DNA of 64,000 bases, from contig NZ_ATDK01000240.1 of the NCBI RefSeq assembly GCF_000444135.1, positions 1-64,000 of the forward strand, written 5' to 3'. This document shows positions 16,993 to 27,769 of the stretch, piece by piece; within the stretch, counting starts at the first letter, position 1, and each line of letters starts with the position of its first letter. Under the pieces are notes generated by a model. That model ran no database searches and was not told the origin of the DNA. It saw only the letters and a program-made list of their open reading frames with translations. The DNA comes from Pseudomonas avellanae BPIC 631. Its GTDB lineage: Bacteria; Pseudomonadota; Gammaproteobacteria; Pseudomonadales; Pseudomonadaceae. A program made the translations under genes and the position numbers.

Positions 16993-17748
16993 ATGGAAAA
17001 AATAAAATCGGCCGGGCCGTCTTCGGTACCGCGCCACGTCGCGATTATCATGGATGGCAATAATCGCTGGGCCAGAAAACGCCTGTTAACGGGTGTGGCT
17101 GGCCACAAGGCTGGTGTCGACGCTGTGCGGGCTGTTATCGAGGTCTGCGCCGAAGCCAAGGTCGAAGTGCTGACATTGTTCGCGTTCTCCAGCGAGAACT
17201 GGCAGCGCCCGGCCGAAGAGGTCGGTGCGTTGATGGAGCTGTTTTTCACGGCATTGCGCCGTGAAACCAAGCGCTTGAACGAGAACGACATCAGCCTGCG
17301 GATCATCGGTGACCGTTCGCGCTTTCATCCTGAGCTTCAGGCTGCGATGCGCGAGGCGGAAGTGCGGACGTCTGGCAATAGCCGCTTTGTGCTGCAGATC
17401 GCTGCCAACTACGGCGGGCAGTGGGATATCGCGCAAGCGGCCCAGCGACTGGCGCGCGAGGTTCAGGCAGGGCATCTGCAGCCGGAGGACATTACCCCCG
17501 AGTTGTTGCAGACCTGTCTGGCGACGGGCGATCTGCCGCTGCCTGACCTGTGCATTCGCACTGGTGGCGAGCATCGCATCAGCAACTTTCTGCTTTGGCA
17601 GCTGGCTTACGCCGAGCTGTATTTCTCCGACCTGTTCTGGCCGGACTTCAAACACGATGCCATGCGCGCCGCGCTGGCAGATTTCGCTTCTCGCCAACGT
17701 CGCTTCGGTAAGACCAGCGAACAGGTAGAAGCTGGAGCCCGGGCTTAA
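16993..17748 (+). CDS. uppS: Undecaprenyl diphosphate synthase (cis-prenyltransferase)
   Basis: Condenses eight IPP units onto FPP to make the C55 lipid carrier for peptidoglycan, LPS and other glycans. The 251-aa protein has the catalytic Asp in IIMDGNNRWARKR near residue 20, the FSSENWQRP motif and the C-terminal RTGGEHRISNFLLWQ, with AELYFSDLFWPDF. Its TAA shares one base with the cdsA ATG. Confidence 0.97.
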   Translation: MEKIKSAGPSSVPRHVAIIMDGNNRWARKRLLTGVAGHKAGVDAVRAVIEVCAEAKVEVLTLFAFSSENWQRPAEEVGALMELFFTALRRETKRLNENDISLRIIGDRSRFHPELQAAMREAEVRTSGNSRFVLQIAANYGGQWDIAQAAQRLAREVQAGHLQPEDITPELLQTCLATGDLPLPDLCIRTGGEHRISNFLLWQLAYAELYFSDLFWPDFKHDAMRAALADFASRQRRFGKTSEQVEAGARA

Positions 17749-18563
17749 TGCTGAAACAACGGATCATCACGGCACTCATTCTGTTGCCAATCGCCCTGTG
17801 CGGCTTTTTCCTGCTGACCGGCATGTACTTTGCGCTGTTTATCGGCGTAGTGGTCGTGCTGGGTGCCTGGGAATGGGCGCGGTTGGCGGGCTTTGCTGCC
17901 CAGTCGATGCGTGTGGGGTATGCGGCCCTGGTCGCTGTGCTGCTGTTTTTCATGTACCTGCTGCCGGGTCTTGAACCCTGGGTATTGGTCGCGGCAGTCA
18001 TCTGGTGGGGCGTTGCGACCTTCCTTGTTCTGACTTACCCCGATTCCAGCAGTCACTGGGCCAGTGCTGCCTGCAAGCTGGTGATCGGTCTGCTGATCCT
18101 GCTGCCTGCGTGGCAGGGGTTGGTGCTCATCAAGCAATGGCCGCTGGGTAACTGGCTGATCCTCGCGGTGATGGTGCTGGTGTGGGCGGCTGACATCGGC
18201 GCGTATTTCTCCGGCAAGGCTTTCGGCAAGCGCAAGCTGGCTCCCAAGGTAAGCCCCGGTAAAAGCTGGGAAGGCGTGTACGGCGGTCTGGTGGTCAGTC
18301 TGGGTATCACCGCGGCAGTCGGTGTTTCTCGTGACTGGACCGTCGTCCAGTTCATCGCCGCGCTGCTGGGCGCTGCTGTGATCGTATTCATTTCCGTGAT
18401 CGGTGACCTCACCGAAAGCATGTTCAAGCGCCAGTCCGGGGTCAAGGACAGCAGTAATCTGCTGCCTGGACACGGCGGCGTACTGGACCGCATCGACAGC
18501 CTGACGGCGGCCATTCCGGTATTTGCCGTGCTGTTGTGGGCCGCTGACTGGGGTGTCATGTGA
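17748..18563 (+). CDS. cdsA: Phosphatidate cytidylyltransferase (CDP-diglyceride synthase)
   Basis: An integral inner-membrane enzyme making CDP-diacylglycerol from phosphatidate and CTP, the branch point to all phospholipids. The 271-aa protein has about eight hydrophobic segments, and the family signature near the C terminus starts at [14 protein letters not shown] and continues through [14 protein letters not shown]. It overlaps uppS by 1 base and dxr by 4 bases, so the uppS-cdsA-dxr block is tightly coupled. Confidence 0.97.
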   Translation: MLKQRIITALILLPIALCGFFLLTGMYFALFIGVVVVLGAWEWARLAGFAAQSMRVGYAALVAVLLFFMYLLPGLEPWVLVAAVIWWGVATFLVLTYPDSSSHWASAACKLVIGLLILLPAWQGLVLIKQWPLGNWLILAVMVLVWAADIGAYFSGKAFGKRKLAPKVSPGKSWEGVYGGLVVSLGITAAVGVSRDWTVVQFIAALLGAAVIVFISVIGDLTESMFKRQSGVKDSSNLLPGHGGVLDRIDSLTAAIPVFAVLLWAADWGVM

Positions 18564-19750
18564 GTGGGCCGCAACAAATAACAATTCTGGGTGCAACCGG
18601 CTCGATTGGTCTGAGCACGCTGGATGTCGTTGCACGTCATCCGGCTCTTTATCAGGTTTTTGCGCTCACCGGCTTCAGTCGTCTGGATGAGTTGCTGGCA
18701 CTGTGCATCAAGCACACGCCGCAATACGCGGTAGTGCCCGAGCAGGTTGCCGCTCGAAAATTGCAGGATGACCTGGCGGCGGCCGGGCTCGATACCCGAG
18801 TGCTGGTGGGCGAGGGCGGTCTGTGCGAAGTGGCGGCGCATCCTAGGGTTGACGCAGTCATGGCGGCCATCGTCGGCGCGGCAGGTTTGCGTCCGACACT
18901 GGCTGCGGTCGAGGCGGGCAAGAAGGTGTTGCTGGCCAACAAGGAAGCGCTGGTCATGTCCGGCGCCCTGTTCATGGAAGCTGTGCGCCAGAGCGGTGCA
19001 GTACTGCTGCCCATCGACAGCGAGCACAATGCAATTTTTCAGTGCCTGCCCGGCGATTTTGCTCGCGGCCTGGGCGCTGTCGGTGTGCGGCGCATCATGT
19101 TGACTGCGTCAGGCGGGCCGTTTCGCGAAACGCCGCTGGAGCAGTTGCAGGATGTGACCCCGGAGCAGGCCTGTGCTCATCCGGTCTGGTCAATGGGGCG
19201 CAAGATTTCGGTCGATTCGGCGACCATGATGAACAAGGGGCTGGAGCTGATCGAAGCCTGCTGGTTGTTCGACGCACGCCCTGATCAGGTCGAGGTGGTG
19301 ATTCACCCTCAAAGCGTGATCCACTCGCTCGTCGATTACGTTGATGGCTCTGTGCTGGCCCAGCTGGGTAATCCCGACATGCGTACGCCCATTGCCAATG
19401 CACTGGCGTGGCCTGCACGTGTAGACTCTGGCGTCGCGCCACTGGATCTGTTTCGCATTGGTCAGCTGAATTTTCAAGAGCCCGACGAGGAGCGCTTTCC
19501 TTGCCTGAGGCTGGCGCGTCAGGCTGCCGAGGCTGGCGGCAGTGCGCCCGCCATGCTCAACGCCGCCAATGAAGTGGCTGTGGCGGCATTTCTCGATGGG
19601 CGTATCCGTTACCTGGAAATCGCCGGTATCATTGAGGAGGTTCTGAATCATGAGCCTGCGACTGTGGTCGAAGGGCTCGATGCGGTATTTGCAGCGGATG
19701 CGAAGGCGCGTTTGCTGGCAGGCCAATGGCTCGAAAGAAACGAGCGATAA
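18560..19750 (+). CDS. dxr: 1-deoxy-D-xylulose 5-phosphate reductoisomerase
   Basis: Converts DXP to MEP with NADPH, the second step of the MEP isoprenoid pathway. ispD and ispF of the same pathway also lie in this window. The 396-aa protein has the NADPH-binding [13 protein letters not shown], metal-site [21 protein letters not shown] with its flexible loop, and [16 protein letters not shown]. Translation starts at a GTG (18560) that overlaps the cdsA stop (GTGA). Confidence 0.97.
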   Translation: MSGPQQITILGATGSIGLSTLDVVARHPALYQVFALTGFSRLDELLALCIKHTPQYAVVPEQVAARKLQDDLAAAGLDTRVLVGEGGLCEVAAHPRVDAVMAAIVGAAGLRPTLAAVEAGKKVLLANKEALVMSGALFMEAVRQSGAVLLPIDSEHNAIFQCLPGDFARGLGAVGVRRIMLTASGGPFRETPLEQLQDVTPEQACAHPVWSMGRKISVDSATMMNKGLELIEACWLFDARPDQVEVVIHPQSVIHSLVDYVDGSVLAQLGNPDMRTPIANALAWPARVDSGVAPLDLFRIGQLNFQEPDEERFPCLRLARQAAEAGGSAPAMLNAANEVAVAAFLDGRIRYLEIAGIIEEVLNHEPATVVEGLDAVFAADAKARLLAGQWLERNER

Positions 19751-19772
19751 GCGCCAGACAACACGCCAGAAT

Positions 19773-19868
19773 ATGAATGAAAGGGTTGATGTGGTGCGTC
19801 AAGGGTGGGCCTCGCGGCTTGCGATGATTAACACACTGGCCGAGCAGTCGGTACCCGGAGAAGGCTGA
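19773..19868 (+). CDS. Possible 31-aa leader peptide upstream of rseP
   Basis: A short frame starting MNERVDVVRQGWASRL whose TGA shares its last base with the rseP ATG, the layout of translational coupling. It fills the 117-bp dxr-rseP gap almost exactly. Its own ribosome binding site is weak, and no family is recognised. It could equally be chance. Confidence 0.3.
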   Translation: MNERVDVVRQGWASRLAMINTLAEQSVPGEG

Positions 19869-21220
19869 TGAGCGCTTTATATATGATTCTCGGCACCCTT
19901 GTTGCGCTGGGCGTGCTGGTGACCTTTCACGAGTTTGGCCACTTCTGGGTGGCCAGGCGCTGTGGCGTCAAGGTGCTGCGTTTTTCGGTAGGCTTCGGCA
20001 CGCCGTTGCTGCGCTGGAGTGATCGTCAGGGGACTGAGTACGTCGTCGCTGCGATTCCTCTGGGCGGCTACGTGAAGATGCTCGACGAGCGTGAAGGCAA
20101 TGTTCCGCCGGAGCTGGCTGATCAGTCTTTCAACCGCAAGACCGTAGGGCAGCGCATTGCGATCGTGATCGCAGGTCCTACCGCCAACTTCCTGTTGGCC
20201 ATCGCGTTCTTCTGGGTGCTGGCGATGATGGGCAGCGAGCAGGTTCGCCCGGTCATCGGTGCCGTCGAGTCCGGCAGTATTGCTCAGCAAGCCGGTTTGA
20301 CTGCCGGGCAGGAAGTTGTCGCTGTCGATGGCGAGCCGACATCGGGCTGGGCCGGGGTCAATCTGCAACTGGTCCGCCGCCTGGGCGAAAGCGGTACCAT
20401 CGCGCTCAAGGTCAGGGATCAGGGCTCGACGGTCGATACCTCTCGCGAGCTGGTACTCAGCGACTGGCTCAAGGGCGCTGAAGAGCCTGATCCGATCAAA
20501 TCTCTAGGCATCCGTCCGTGGCGTCCGGCCTTGCTGCCGGTGCTGGCAGAGATCGACCCGAAGGGGCCGGCTCAGAGCGCCGGGCTTAAAACAGGTGATC
20601 GCCTGATTTCGATGGACGGCCAGCCTCTCAGTGAGTGGCAACAGGTTGTTGATCGGGTGCGCGAGCGTCCCGAAGCCAAGGTTTCAATGCGCATCGAGCG
20701 TGACGGCGTGCAGGCGGACATACCTGTTACCCTTGCAGTCCGAGGCGAAGGCAAGGCTGCCGCAGGTTACCTGGGTGCCGGTGTCAAAGCTGTCGATTGG
20801 CCACCGGAAATGCTGCGCGAGGTCAGTTACGGGCCTTTCGCCGCGATGGCCGAGGGTGTAAAGCGCACCTGGACCATGAGTGTGCTGACCCTGGACTCGC
20901 TCAAGAAAATGTTGTTCGGCGAGCTCTCGGTAAAAAACTTGAGTGGACCGATAACCATTGCTAAAGTGGCGGGCGCTTCGGCCCAGTCAGGCCTTGGAGA
21001 TTTTCTGAATTTCCTCGCCTACCTGAGCATAAGCCTGGGTGTTCTGAATTTGCTGCCCATTCCTGTCCTGGACGGGGGGCATTTGTTGTTTTATCTGATC
21101 GAGTGGGCGCGTGGTCGTCCCCTTTCGGAAAAGGTTCAAGGTTGGGGGGCGCAGATCGGTATCAGTCTGGTGGTGGGCGTAATGTTGCTCGCGCTGGTCA
21201 ACGATCTGGGCCGACTGTAA
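19868..21220 (+). CDS. rseP: Site-2 membrane zinc protease RseP (MucP)
   Basis: An inner-membrane S2P protease that cleaves the anti-sigma factor (MucA/RseA) after the first DegS/AlgW cut and so releases the envelope-stress sigma factor AlgU. It also clears signal-peptide remnants. In 450 aa, HEFGH (H21, E22, H25) lies in the first membrane segment, followed by two PDZ domains (about 115-210 and 215-305) and NLLPIPVLDGGHLL with the third zinc ligand Asp near the C terminus. GGAGAAGG precedes the ATG. It is immediately upstream of bamA, fitting an envelope-assembly role. Confidence 0.97.
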   Translation: MSALYMILGTLVALGVLVTFHEFGHFWVARRCGVKVLRFSVGFGTPLLRWSDRQGTEYVVAAIPLGGYVKMLDEREGNVPPELADQSFNRKTVGQRIAIVIAGPTANFLLAIAFFWVLAMMGSEQVRPVIGAVESGSIAQQAGLTAGQEVVAVDGEPTSGWAGVNLQLVRRLGESGTIALKVRDQGSTVDTSRELVLSDWLKGAEEPDPIKSLGIRPWRPALLPVLAEIDPKGPAQSAGLKTGDRLISMDGQPLSEWQQVVDRVRERPEAKVSMRIERDGVQADIPVTLAVRGEGKAAAGYLGAGVKAVDWPPEMLREVSYGPFAAMAEGVKRTWTMSVLTLDSLKKMLFGELSVKNLSGPITIAKVAGASAQSGLGDFLNFLAYLSISLGVLNLLPIPVLDGGHLLFYLIEWARGRPLSEKVQGWGAQIGISLVVGVMLLALVNDLGRL

Positions 21221-21307
21221 CGCTTTGCCGAAAAGCCTTACCGAGTTGCGAATCTGCCGCATTTTGCGGCAGTTTGTTTATTGCCAGTTGGAATAAGAAA
21301 GGACTTC

Positions 21308-23683
21308 ATGAAACGTCTGCTGCTAACTGCGGTTCTTTCCGCACTGATGATCGCTGAAGTTCACGCCGAGTCCTTCACCATCTCCGATATCCGCGTCAAT
21401 GGCCTGCAGCGGGTTTCCGCCGGCAGCGTCTTTGGTGCGTTGCCGCTGAACGTAGGCGAGCAGGCGGATGACGGTCGTCTGGTCGATGCTACCCGTTCGT
21501 TGTTCAAAACCGGTTTCTTTCAAGATATCCAGCTGGGTCGCGATGGCAACGTGCTCGTCATCAACGTCGTCGAACGCCCGTCGGTTGCGAGTATCGAAAT
21601 CGAGGGCAACAAGGCCATCTCCACTGAAGACCTGATGAAAGGGCTGAAACAGTCCGGTCTGGCCGAAGGTGAAATTTTCCAGCGTGCGACCCTCGAAGGC
21701 GTGCGTAACGAGCTGCAACGTCAATACGTTGCCCAGGGTCGTTACTCCGCCGAGGTCGACGCCGAGGTTGTTCCTCAGCCACGCAACCGTGTGGGCCTGA
21801 AGATCAACATCAATGAAGGCACCGTTGCCTCCATCCAGCACATCAACGTGGTGGGCAACACGGTCTTTTCCGACGAAGACCTGACCGACCTGTTCGAGCT
21901 GAAGACCAGCAACTGGCTGTCGTTCTTCAAGAACGACGACAAGTACGCCCGCGAAAAGCTCTCGGGTGACCTTGAGCGTCTGCGTTCGTACTACCTCGAT
22001 CGCGGCTATATCAACATGGATATCGCCTCGACCCAGGTGTCGATCACGCCTGACAAAAAGAACGTGTACATCACGGTCAACGTCAATGAAGGCGAAAAAT
22101 ACAGCGTCAAGTCGGTCAAGCTGAGCGGCGACCTCAAGGTGCCGGAAGATCAGGTCAAATCCCTGTTGCTGGTGCAGCCGGGCCAGGTGTTCTCGCGCAA
22201 GGTCATGACCACGACCTCCGAGCTGATCACCCGTCGTCTGGGTAACGAAGGCTATACCTTCGCCAACGTCAACGGCGTGCCGACCCCGAACAACGAAGAT
22301 CACACTGTCGACATCACCTTCGTGGTCGATCCCGGCAAGCGTGCTTACGTTAACCGCATCAACTACCGTGGCAACACCAAGTCGGAAGACGAAGTGCTGC
22401 GCCGCGAAATGCGTCAGATGGAAGGCGGCTGGGCTTCGACCTACCTGATCGACCAGTCGAAAACACGTCTGGACCGTCTGGGCTTCTTCAAGGAAGTCAA
22501 CGTCGAAACGCCACCTGTGCCAGGCACCGACGACCAGGTTGATGTGAATTACGCAGTAGAAGAGCAGGCTTCCGGCTCGATCACCGCCAGCGTCGGCTTC
22601 GCGCAAAGCGCCGGTCTGATCCTGGGTGGTTCGATCAGCCAGAACAACTTCCTCGGTACCGGTAACAAGGTCAGCATCGGCTTGACCCGCAGCGAATACC
22701 AGAGCCGTTACAACTTCAGCTACGTCGATCCGTACTACACGCCGGACGGTGTCAGCCTGGGTTACAGCGCGTTCTACCGCACCACCAACTACGATGACCT
22801 CGACGTTGATGTTGCAAGCTACGCGGTAGACAGCCTGGGGGCCGGTATCAACCTCGGCTACCCGATCAGCGAGACTTCGCGCCTGACCTACGGCCTGACC
22901 GTGCAGCAGGATGAGATCAAGACCGGCCGTTACACTGTCGATGAAATCTTTGACTTCGTTAACCGCGAAGGCGACAAGTACCTGAACTTCAAAGGCTCGG
23001 TGGGCTGGTCTGAATCGACGCTGAACAAAGGCGTATTGGCCACCCGTGGTCACTCGCAAAGTCTGGTGTTTGAAACTACCCTGCCGGGCAGCGACCTGTC
23101 GTTCTTCAAACTGGATTACCGTGCGCAGTACTTCCACCCGATCACCGATAATTACACCCTGCGTCTGCACACCGAGCTGGGTTATGGAGACGGTTACGGT
23201 TCGACCTCGGGTCTGCCGTTCTACGAGAACTACTATGCCGGCGGTTTCAACTCGGTTCGTGGCTTCAAGGACAGCACACTTGGTCCTCGCAGTACGCCGA
23301 GCCAAGGTACCAACCCTGGCACCATCGCAGACCCTGACCAGGATCCACTGCCGTTCGGCGGCAATGCTCTTGTACAAGGCGGTGTAGAAGTCATGTTCCC
23401 GCTGCCGTTCATCAAGGATCAGCGTTCCCTGCGCACCTCCGTGTTCTGGGACGTCGGCAACGTGTTTGATACCAAGTGCGATTCCAACAAGACGACAGCC
23501 AGCGGCAAGAAAGTCGAGTGCAACAACATCGACCTGTCCGGCATGGCCAGCTCTGTGGGTATCGGCGTCACCTGGATCACCGCGCTCGGTCCTCTGAGCT
23601 TCGCCTTGGCGATGCCGATCAAGAAGCCGGACGACGAAGCAGAAACCCAGGTCTTCCAATTCTCCCTGGGTCAGACTTTCTAA
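21308..23683 (+). CDS. bamA: Outer membrane protein assembly factor BamA
   Basis: The core of the BAM complex that folds beta-barrel proteins into the outer membrane (Opr86 in P. aeruginosa). The 791-aa precursor has a signal peptide (MKRLLLTAVLSALMIAEVHA), five POTRA domains to about residue 420, and a 16-strand barrel with the conserved loop-6 NSVRGFKDSTLGPR. The protein ends in SLGQTF, the aromatic C-terminal signature of barrels. ATG 21308 has AAAGGA 5-6 bases upstream. The gene lies between rseP and its partner chaperone gene skp. Confidence 0.97.
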   Translation: MKRLLLTAVLSALMIAEVHAESFTISDIRVNGLQRVSAGSVFGALPLNVGEQADDGRLVDATRSLFKTGFFQDIQLGRDGNVLVINVVERPSVASIEIEGNKAISTEDLMKGLKQSGLAEGEIFQRATLEGVRNELQRQYVAQGRYSAEVDAEVVPQPRNRVGLKININEGTVASIQHINVVGNTVFSDEDLTDLFELKTSNWLSFFKNDDKYAREKLSGDLERLRSYYLDRGYINMDIASTQVSITPDKKNVYITVNVNEGEKYSVKSVKLSGDLKVPEDQVKSLLLVQPGQVFSRKVMTTTSELITRRLGNEGYTFANVNGVPTPNNEDHTVDITFVVDPGKRAYVNRINYRGNTKSEDEVLRREMRQMEGGWASTYLIDQSKTRLDRLGFFKEVNVETPPVPGTDDQVDVNYAVEEQASGSITASVGFAQSAGLILGGSISQNNFLGTGNKVSIGLTRSEYQSRYNFSYVDPYYTPDGVSLGYSAFYRTTNYDDLDVDVASYAVDSLGAGINLGYPISETSRLTYGLTVQQDEIKTGRYTVDEIFDFVNREGDKYLNFKGSVGWSESTLNKGVLATRGHSQSLVFETTLPGSDLSFFKLDYRAQYFHPITDNYTLRLHTELGYGDGYGSTSGLPFYENYYAGGFNSVRGFKDSTLGPRSTPSQGTNPGTIADPDQDPLPFGGNALVQGGVEVMFPLPFIKDQRSLRTSVFWDVGNVFDTKCDSNKTTASGKKVECNNIDLSGMASSVGIGVTWITALGPLSFALAMPIKKPDDEAETQVFQFSLGQTF

Positions 23684-23728
23684 GCGTCTGACCTTTGATA
23701 ACGCAACGAATTTTGTAGGAGTTGTATT

Positions 23729-24232
23729 GTGCGTAAGTTGACTCAATTGGTACTGCTGGCCACCGTTCTGGTCGCAAGCCCTGCATTTGCCGACATGAAA
23801 ATTGCGGTACTGAACTATCAGATGGCCTTGCTGGAATCTGACGCTGCCAAGAAATACGCCGTTGATGCCGAAAAGAAATTCGGCCCGCAACTGACCAAGC
23901 TGAAAAGCCTGGAAAGCAGCGCCAAAGGCATTCAGGACCGTCTGGTCAGTGGTGGCGACAAGATGGCTCAGCCTGAGCGTGAGCGTCTGGAGCTTGAATT
24001 CAAGCAAAAGGCTCGTGACTTCCAGTTCCAGTCCAAGGAATTGAACGAGGCCAAAGCCGTTGCTGACCGTGAAATGCTCAAGCAGCTGAAGCCGAAACTG
24101 GATCAGGCTGTCGAAGAAGTCATCAAGAAAGGTGGTTTCGATCTGGTCTTCGAGCGCGGTGCTGTGATTGACGTCAAACCTCAGTATGACGTTACTCGCC
24201 AGGTCATCGAGCGCATGAACCAGCTGAAGTAA
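23729..24232 (+). CDS. skp: Periplasmic chaperone Skp (OmpH/HlpA)
   Basis: A periplasmic holdase that carries unfolded outer-membrane proteins to BamA. It has 167 aa, a signal peptide ending in VASPAFA, and a long charged helical (coiled-coil) middle forming the tentacles of the trimer. It starts with GTG at 23729, with TAGGAG 8-10 bases upstream. Two bases separate its stop from the lpxD ATG. Confidence 0.95.
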   Translation: MRKLTQLVLLATVLVASPAFADMKIAVLNYQMALLESDAAKKYAVDAEKKFGPQLTKLKSLESSAKGIQDRLVSGGDKMAQPERERLELEFKQKARDFQFQSKELNEAKAVADREMLKQLKPKLDQAVEEVIKKGGFDLVFERGAVIDVKPQYDVTRQVIERMNQLK

Positions 24233-24234
24233 CC

Positions 24235-25290
24235 ATGAGCATAACCATCAAGCTCGGCCAGCTGGCCGAGTTCCTTGGCGCTACGCTACGTGGCGACAAG
24301 GACAAGGACATTATCGGGCTGGCCGCTCTGGAAGAGGCCGGCCCTGGTCAAATCAGTTTCCTGGCAAAACCTCAATACCGTAAATACCTGGTCGATACCC
24401 AGGCCGCTGCCGTGCTGCTCAAGCCTGCAGATGCCGACGGTTACACCGGCGATGCGCTATTGGTGCCGGATCCTTATCTGGCCTACGCGCGCATTTCGCA
24501 TTTTTTTGACCCCAAGCCCAAAAGTAGCGCAGGCGTTCATCCGACAGCCGTGATTGCCGAGGATGCGCAGGTTGATCCTGCGGCCAGCATCGGCGCGTTT
24601 GCTTTGATCGAGAGCGGTGCCCGTATCGCAGCCAATGTCACCATCGGTGCGCATTGCTTCATCGGCGCCCGTAGCGAGATCGGTGAAGGTGGCTGGCTGG
24701 CTCCGCGTGTGACGCTTTACCACGACGTGCGCATTGGCAAACGTGTGGTCATTCAGTCGGGTGCGGTGCTGGGCGGCGAAGGCTTTGGCTTTGCCAACGA
24801 CAAGGGTGTCTGGCAGAAGATTGCACAAATCGGTGGCGTCACCCTGGGTGACGACGTCGAGATCGGCGTCAATACCGCGATCGATCGTGGTGCACTGGCT
24901 GATACGCGAATTGGCAATGGTGTGAAACTGGACAACCAGATCCAGATTGCCCACAACGTGCAGATTGGCGATCACACGGCAATGGCTGCGTGTGTCGGCA
25001 TCTCCGGAAGCACCAAAATCGGCAAGCATTGTATGCTGGCCGGCGGCGTCGGGCTGGTGGGGCATATCGACATCTGTGATGGCGTTTTCATCACCGGCAT
25101 GACCATGGTGACCCATTCCATCACCGAACCGGGTTCCTACTCGTCGGGTACGGCAATGCAGCCAGCTGCCGAATGGCGCAAGAGTGCAGCTCGTCTGCGC
25201 AAGATCGATGACATGGCGCGACGTCTGCAAAAGCTCGAAAAGGCTGTCGAGACGGTGACCTGCGCCGATAATCGCTCATCTGATGGCTGA
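24235..25290 (+). CDS. lpxD: UDP-3-O-(3-hydroxyacyl)glucosamine N-acyltransferase
   Basis: The third step of lipid A synthesis: adds the N-linked 3-hydroxyacyl chain from ACP. The 351-aa protein has an N-terminal uridine-binding domain ([13 protein letters not shown]), then a left-handed beta-helix of hexapeptide repeats (about 100-300). The catalytic His is in [14 protein letters not shown]. It follows skp by two bases, and fabZ-lpxA-lpxB continue the Raetz-pathway operon. Confidence 0.97.
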   Translation: MSITIKLGQLAEFLGATLRGDKDKDIIGLAALEEAGPGQISFLAKPQYRKYLVDTQAAAVLLKPADADGYTGDALLVPDPYLAYARISHFFDPKPKSSAGVHPTAVIAEDAQVDPAASIGAFALIESGARIAANVTIGAHCFIGARSEIGEGGWLAPRVTLYHDVRIGKRVVIQSGAVLGGEGFGFANDKGVWQKIAQIGGVTLGDDVEIGVNTAIDRGALADTRIGNGVKLDNQIQIAHNVQIGDHTAMAACVGISGSTKIGKHCMLAGGVGLVGHIDICDGVFITGMTMVTHSITEPGSYSSGTAMQPAAEWRKSAARLRKIDDMARRLQKLEKAVETVTCADNRSSDG

Positions 25291-25399
25291 TACCTTTTTA
25301 ATATCAAGCGTGCACAGTCGATAAACTGCCTCCTTGATGTAGAGGGGTGTTGCGCAGTCGCGACGCACTCCTAATCTTTACTACAGGCTTCCTCTCGAA

Positions 25400-25840
25400 A
25401 TGATGGACATCAACGAAATCCGCGAATACCTGCCTCATCGTTACCCGTTCCTGCTGGTGGACCGCGTGACCGAGCTGGATATCGAGAACAAGAACATTCG
25501 CGCCTACAAGAATGTCAGCGTCAACGAGCCTTTCTTCAACGGTCACTTCCCCCAGCATCCAATCATGCCGGGCGTTCTGATCATTGAGGCCATGGCTCAG
25601 GCAGCGGGTATTCTTGCTTTCAAGATGCTCGACTCCAAGCCATCCGACGGCACGCTCTATTATTTCGTGGGTTCGGACAAGCTGCGCTTCCGCCAACCGG
25701 TTTTTCCGGGTGACAAACTGGTCCTTGAAGCAACGTTCCTGAGCAGCAAACGCCAGATCTGGAAGTTTGAGTGCAAGGCCACCGTTGATGGCAAAGCGGT
25801 ATGCTCTGCCGAAATCATCTGTGCGGAACGCAAACTATGA
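25400..25840 (+). CDS. fabZ: 3-hydroxyacyl-[acyl-carrier-protein] dehydratase FabZ
   Basis: Dehydrates 3-hydroxyacyl-ACP in fatty acid elongation and competes with LpxA/LpxD for that substrate, which explains its place between them. The 146-aa hot-dog protein has [13 protein letters not shown], the catalytic His in [12 protein letters not shown] and Glu in IIEAMAQ. Two adjacent ATGs (25400, 25403) are both possible. Its stop overlaps the lpxA ATG by 4 bases. Confidence 0.97.
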   Translation: MMDINEIREYLPHRYPFLLVDRVTELDIENKNIRAYKNVSVNEPFFNGHFPQHPIMPGVLIIEAMAQAAGILAFKMLDSKPSDGTLYYFVGSDKLRFRQPVFPGDKLVLEATFLSSKRQIWKFECKATVDGKAVCSAEIICAERKL

Positions 25841-26613
25841 GTTTGATTGACCCTCGCGCAATCATCGATCCGACGGCCATTCTGGCCGACAACGTTGAGG
25901 TCGGCCCTTGGTCGATCATCGGACCTGGTGTGGAAATTGGCGAGGGTACAGTTGTCGGTCCTCATGTTGTCCTCAGGGGGCCAACGAAGATCGGCAAGCA
26001 TAATCGCATCTACCAGTTTTCATCGGTGGGCGAGGACACGCCAGATCTCAAGTACAAGGGTGAGGAAACCCGTCTTGTCATCGGCGATCACAACGTGATT
26101 CGCGAAGGCGTGACCATTCACCGCGGGACCGTTCAGGACCGTGCCGAGACGACGCTGGGCGATCACAACCTGATCATGGCCTATGCGCACATCGGCCACG
26201 ACAGTGTGATCGGCAACCACGTGATACTGGTCAACAACACCGCGCTGGCAGGCCATGTTCATGTGGATGACTGGGCCATTCTGTCCGGTTTTACCCTGGT
26301 GCATCAGTTCTGCCACATCGGCGCGCACAGTTTCTCCGGCATGGGCACGGCCATCGGCAAGGACGTTCCGGCGTTTGTAACGGTGTTCGGTAACCCGGCC
26401 GAGGCGCGCAGCATGAATTTCGAAGGCATGCGCCGTCGTGGTTTCTCCGAAGAAGCCATTCATGCTCTGCGCCGGGCCTACAAGACCGTCTATCGCCAAG
26501 GGCTGACTATCGCTCAGGCGCTGGCTGATCTGGCTGAACCTGCGGCGCAGTTTCCTGAGGTCGCAGTGTTTCTGCAGTCCATTCAAACGTCGACTCGCGG
26601 CATCATTCGCTAA
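25837..26613 (+). CDS. lpxA: UDP-N-acetylglucosamine O-acyltransferase
   Basis: The first step of lipid A synthesis: transfers a 3-hydroxyacyl chain from ACP to UDP-GlcNAc (C10 in pseudomonads). The 258-aa protein is a trimeric left-handed beta-helix with hexapeptide repeats from [14 protein letters not shown] onward. The catalytic His is in [12 protein letters not shown], and the C-terminal helical region contains [13 protein letters not shown]. The ATG overlaps the fabZ stop (ATGA). Confidence 0.97.
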   Translation: MSLIDPRAIIDPTAILADNVEVGPWSIIGPGVEIGEGTVVGPHVVLRGPTKIGKHNRIYQFSSVGEDTPDLKYKGEETRLVIGDHNVIREGVTIHRGTVQDRAETTLGDHNLIMAYAHIGHDSVIGNHVILVNNTALAGHVHVDDWAILSGFTLVHQFCHIGAHSFSGMGTAIGKDVPAFVTVFGNPAEARSMNFEGMRRRGFSEEAIHALRRAYKTVYRQGLTIAQALADLAEPAAQFPEVAVFLQSIQTSTRGIIR

Positions 26614-26615
26614 CC

Positions 26616-27758
26616 ATGACCAGCCCCTTACGTATCGCACTGGTCGCTGGCGAGGCATCCGGTGATATCCTCGGATCCGGCCTGATGCGTGCCCTGAAAG
26701 CACGTCATCCCGATGTTCGTTTCATCGGCGTGGGCGGCCCGCTGATGGAAGCCGAGGGCATGCAGTCCTATTTCCCGATGGAGCGTCTGTCGGTGATGGG
26801 GTTGGTGGAAGTGTTGGGGCGGCTGCGCGAGCTGCTGGCCCGACGCAAGCTGCTGGTCCAGACCCTGATCGATGAAAAACCCGATGTGTTCATCGGCATC
26901 GATGCCCCGGATTTCACGCTCAACATCGAGCTGCAGCTGCGTCGCGCCGGTATCAAGACCGTGCACTACGTCAGCCCGTCGGTCTGGGCCTGGCGTCAAA
27001 AGCGTGTGCTGAAGATCCGCGAAGGCTGCGACCTTATGCTCACGCTGCTGCCTTTCGAGGCGCGCTTTTACGAAGAGAAGGGCGTGCCGGTGCGTTTTGT
27101 CGGCCATCCGCTGGCAGACACCATCCCCCTTGAATCCGATCGTGGTGCTGCCCGTGCCGAGCTGGGCCTGTCGGTCGACGGTCCGGTTGTTGCGTTGATG
27201 CCGGGTAGCCGGGGGGGCGAAGTCGGTCGTCTGGGCGCGCTGTTTTTTGATGCCGCCGAGCGCCTGCTGGTCGAGCGTTCTGGCCTGCGTTTCGTGCTGC
27301 CCTGCGCCAGCCCACAGCGCCGTGCTCAGGTGGAGCAGTTGCTGCAAGGTCGCGATCTGCCGATCACTTTGCTCGACGGGCGATCGCATGTGGCGCTGGC
27401 CGCCTGCGATGCGGTGCTGATCGCCTCTGGCACTGCCACGCTGGAAGCCCTGCTTTACAAGCGCCCGATGGTGGTTGCCTACCGCATGGCACCGCTGACG
27501 TTCTGGGTGCTCAAGCGGCTGGTCAAAAGCCCTTATGTGTCGCTGCCCAACCTGCTGGCCCAGCGCTTGCTGGTGCCTGAACTGCTACAGGATGATGCAA
27601 CCCCCGAAGCGCTTGCACGGACGCTGTTGCCGCTGATCGAAGACGGCCACGCGCAGACTGAAGGTTTTGATGCCATTCACCGCATCCTGCGCCGTGATGC
27701 CTCCAATCAGGCCGCCGATGCAGTGTTGAGTCTGCTCGGCGCGCCACTTTCACTGTGA
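26616..27758 (+). CDS. lpxB: Lipid-A-disaccharide synthase
   Basis: A GT19 family, membrane-associated enzyme that joins UDP-diacylglucosamine and lipid X into the tetraacyl disaccharide. The 380-aa protein has [13 protein letters not shown] at the N terminus, [12 protein letters not shown] with catalytic-site Asp, [20 protein letters not shown] and the nucleotide-site [11 protein letters not shown]. Two bases separate it from lpxA. Its TGA falls within a GTG (27755) that could serve as an alternative rnhB start. Confidence 0.97.
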   Translation: MTSPLRIALVAGEASGDILGSGLMRALKARHPDVRFIGVGGPLMEAEGMQSYFPMERLSVMGLVEVLGRLRELLARRKLLVQTLIDEKPDVFIGIDAPDFTLNIELQLRRAGIKTVHYVSPSVWAWRQKRVLKIREGCDLMLTLLPFEARFYEEKGVPVRFVGHPLADTIPLESDRGAARAELGLSVDGPVVALMPGSRGGEVGRLGALFFDAAERLLVERSGLRFVLPCASPQRRAQVEQLLQGRDLPITLLDGRSHVALAACDAVLIASGTATLEALLYKRPMVVAYRMAPLTFWVLKRLVKSPYVSLPNLLAQRLLVPELLQDDATPEALARTLLPLIEDGHAQTEGFDAIHRILRRDASNQAADAVLSLLGAPLSL

Positions 27759-27769
27759 GTTCGCCAACC

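Noticed and set aside
21323..24007. An 894-codon open frame on the minus strand antisense to bamA and skp
   Set aside because: It runs through two certain genes, has no domain, and arises from the high GC third-position bias of the real genes.
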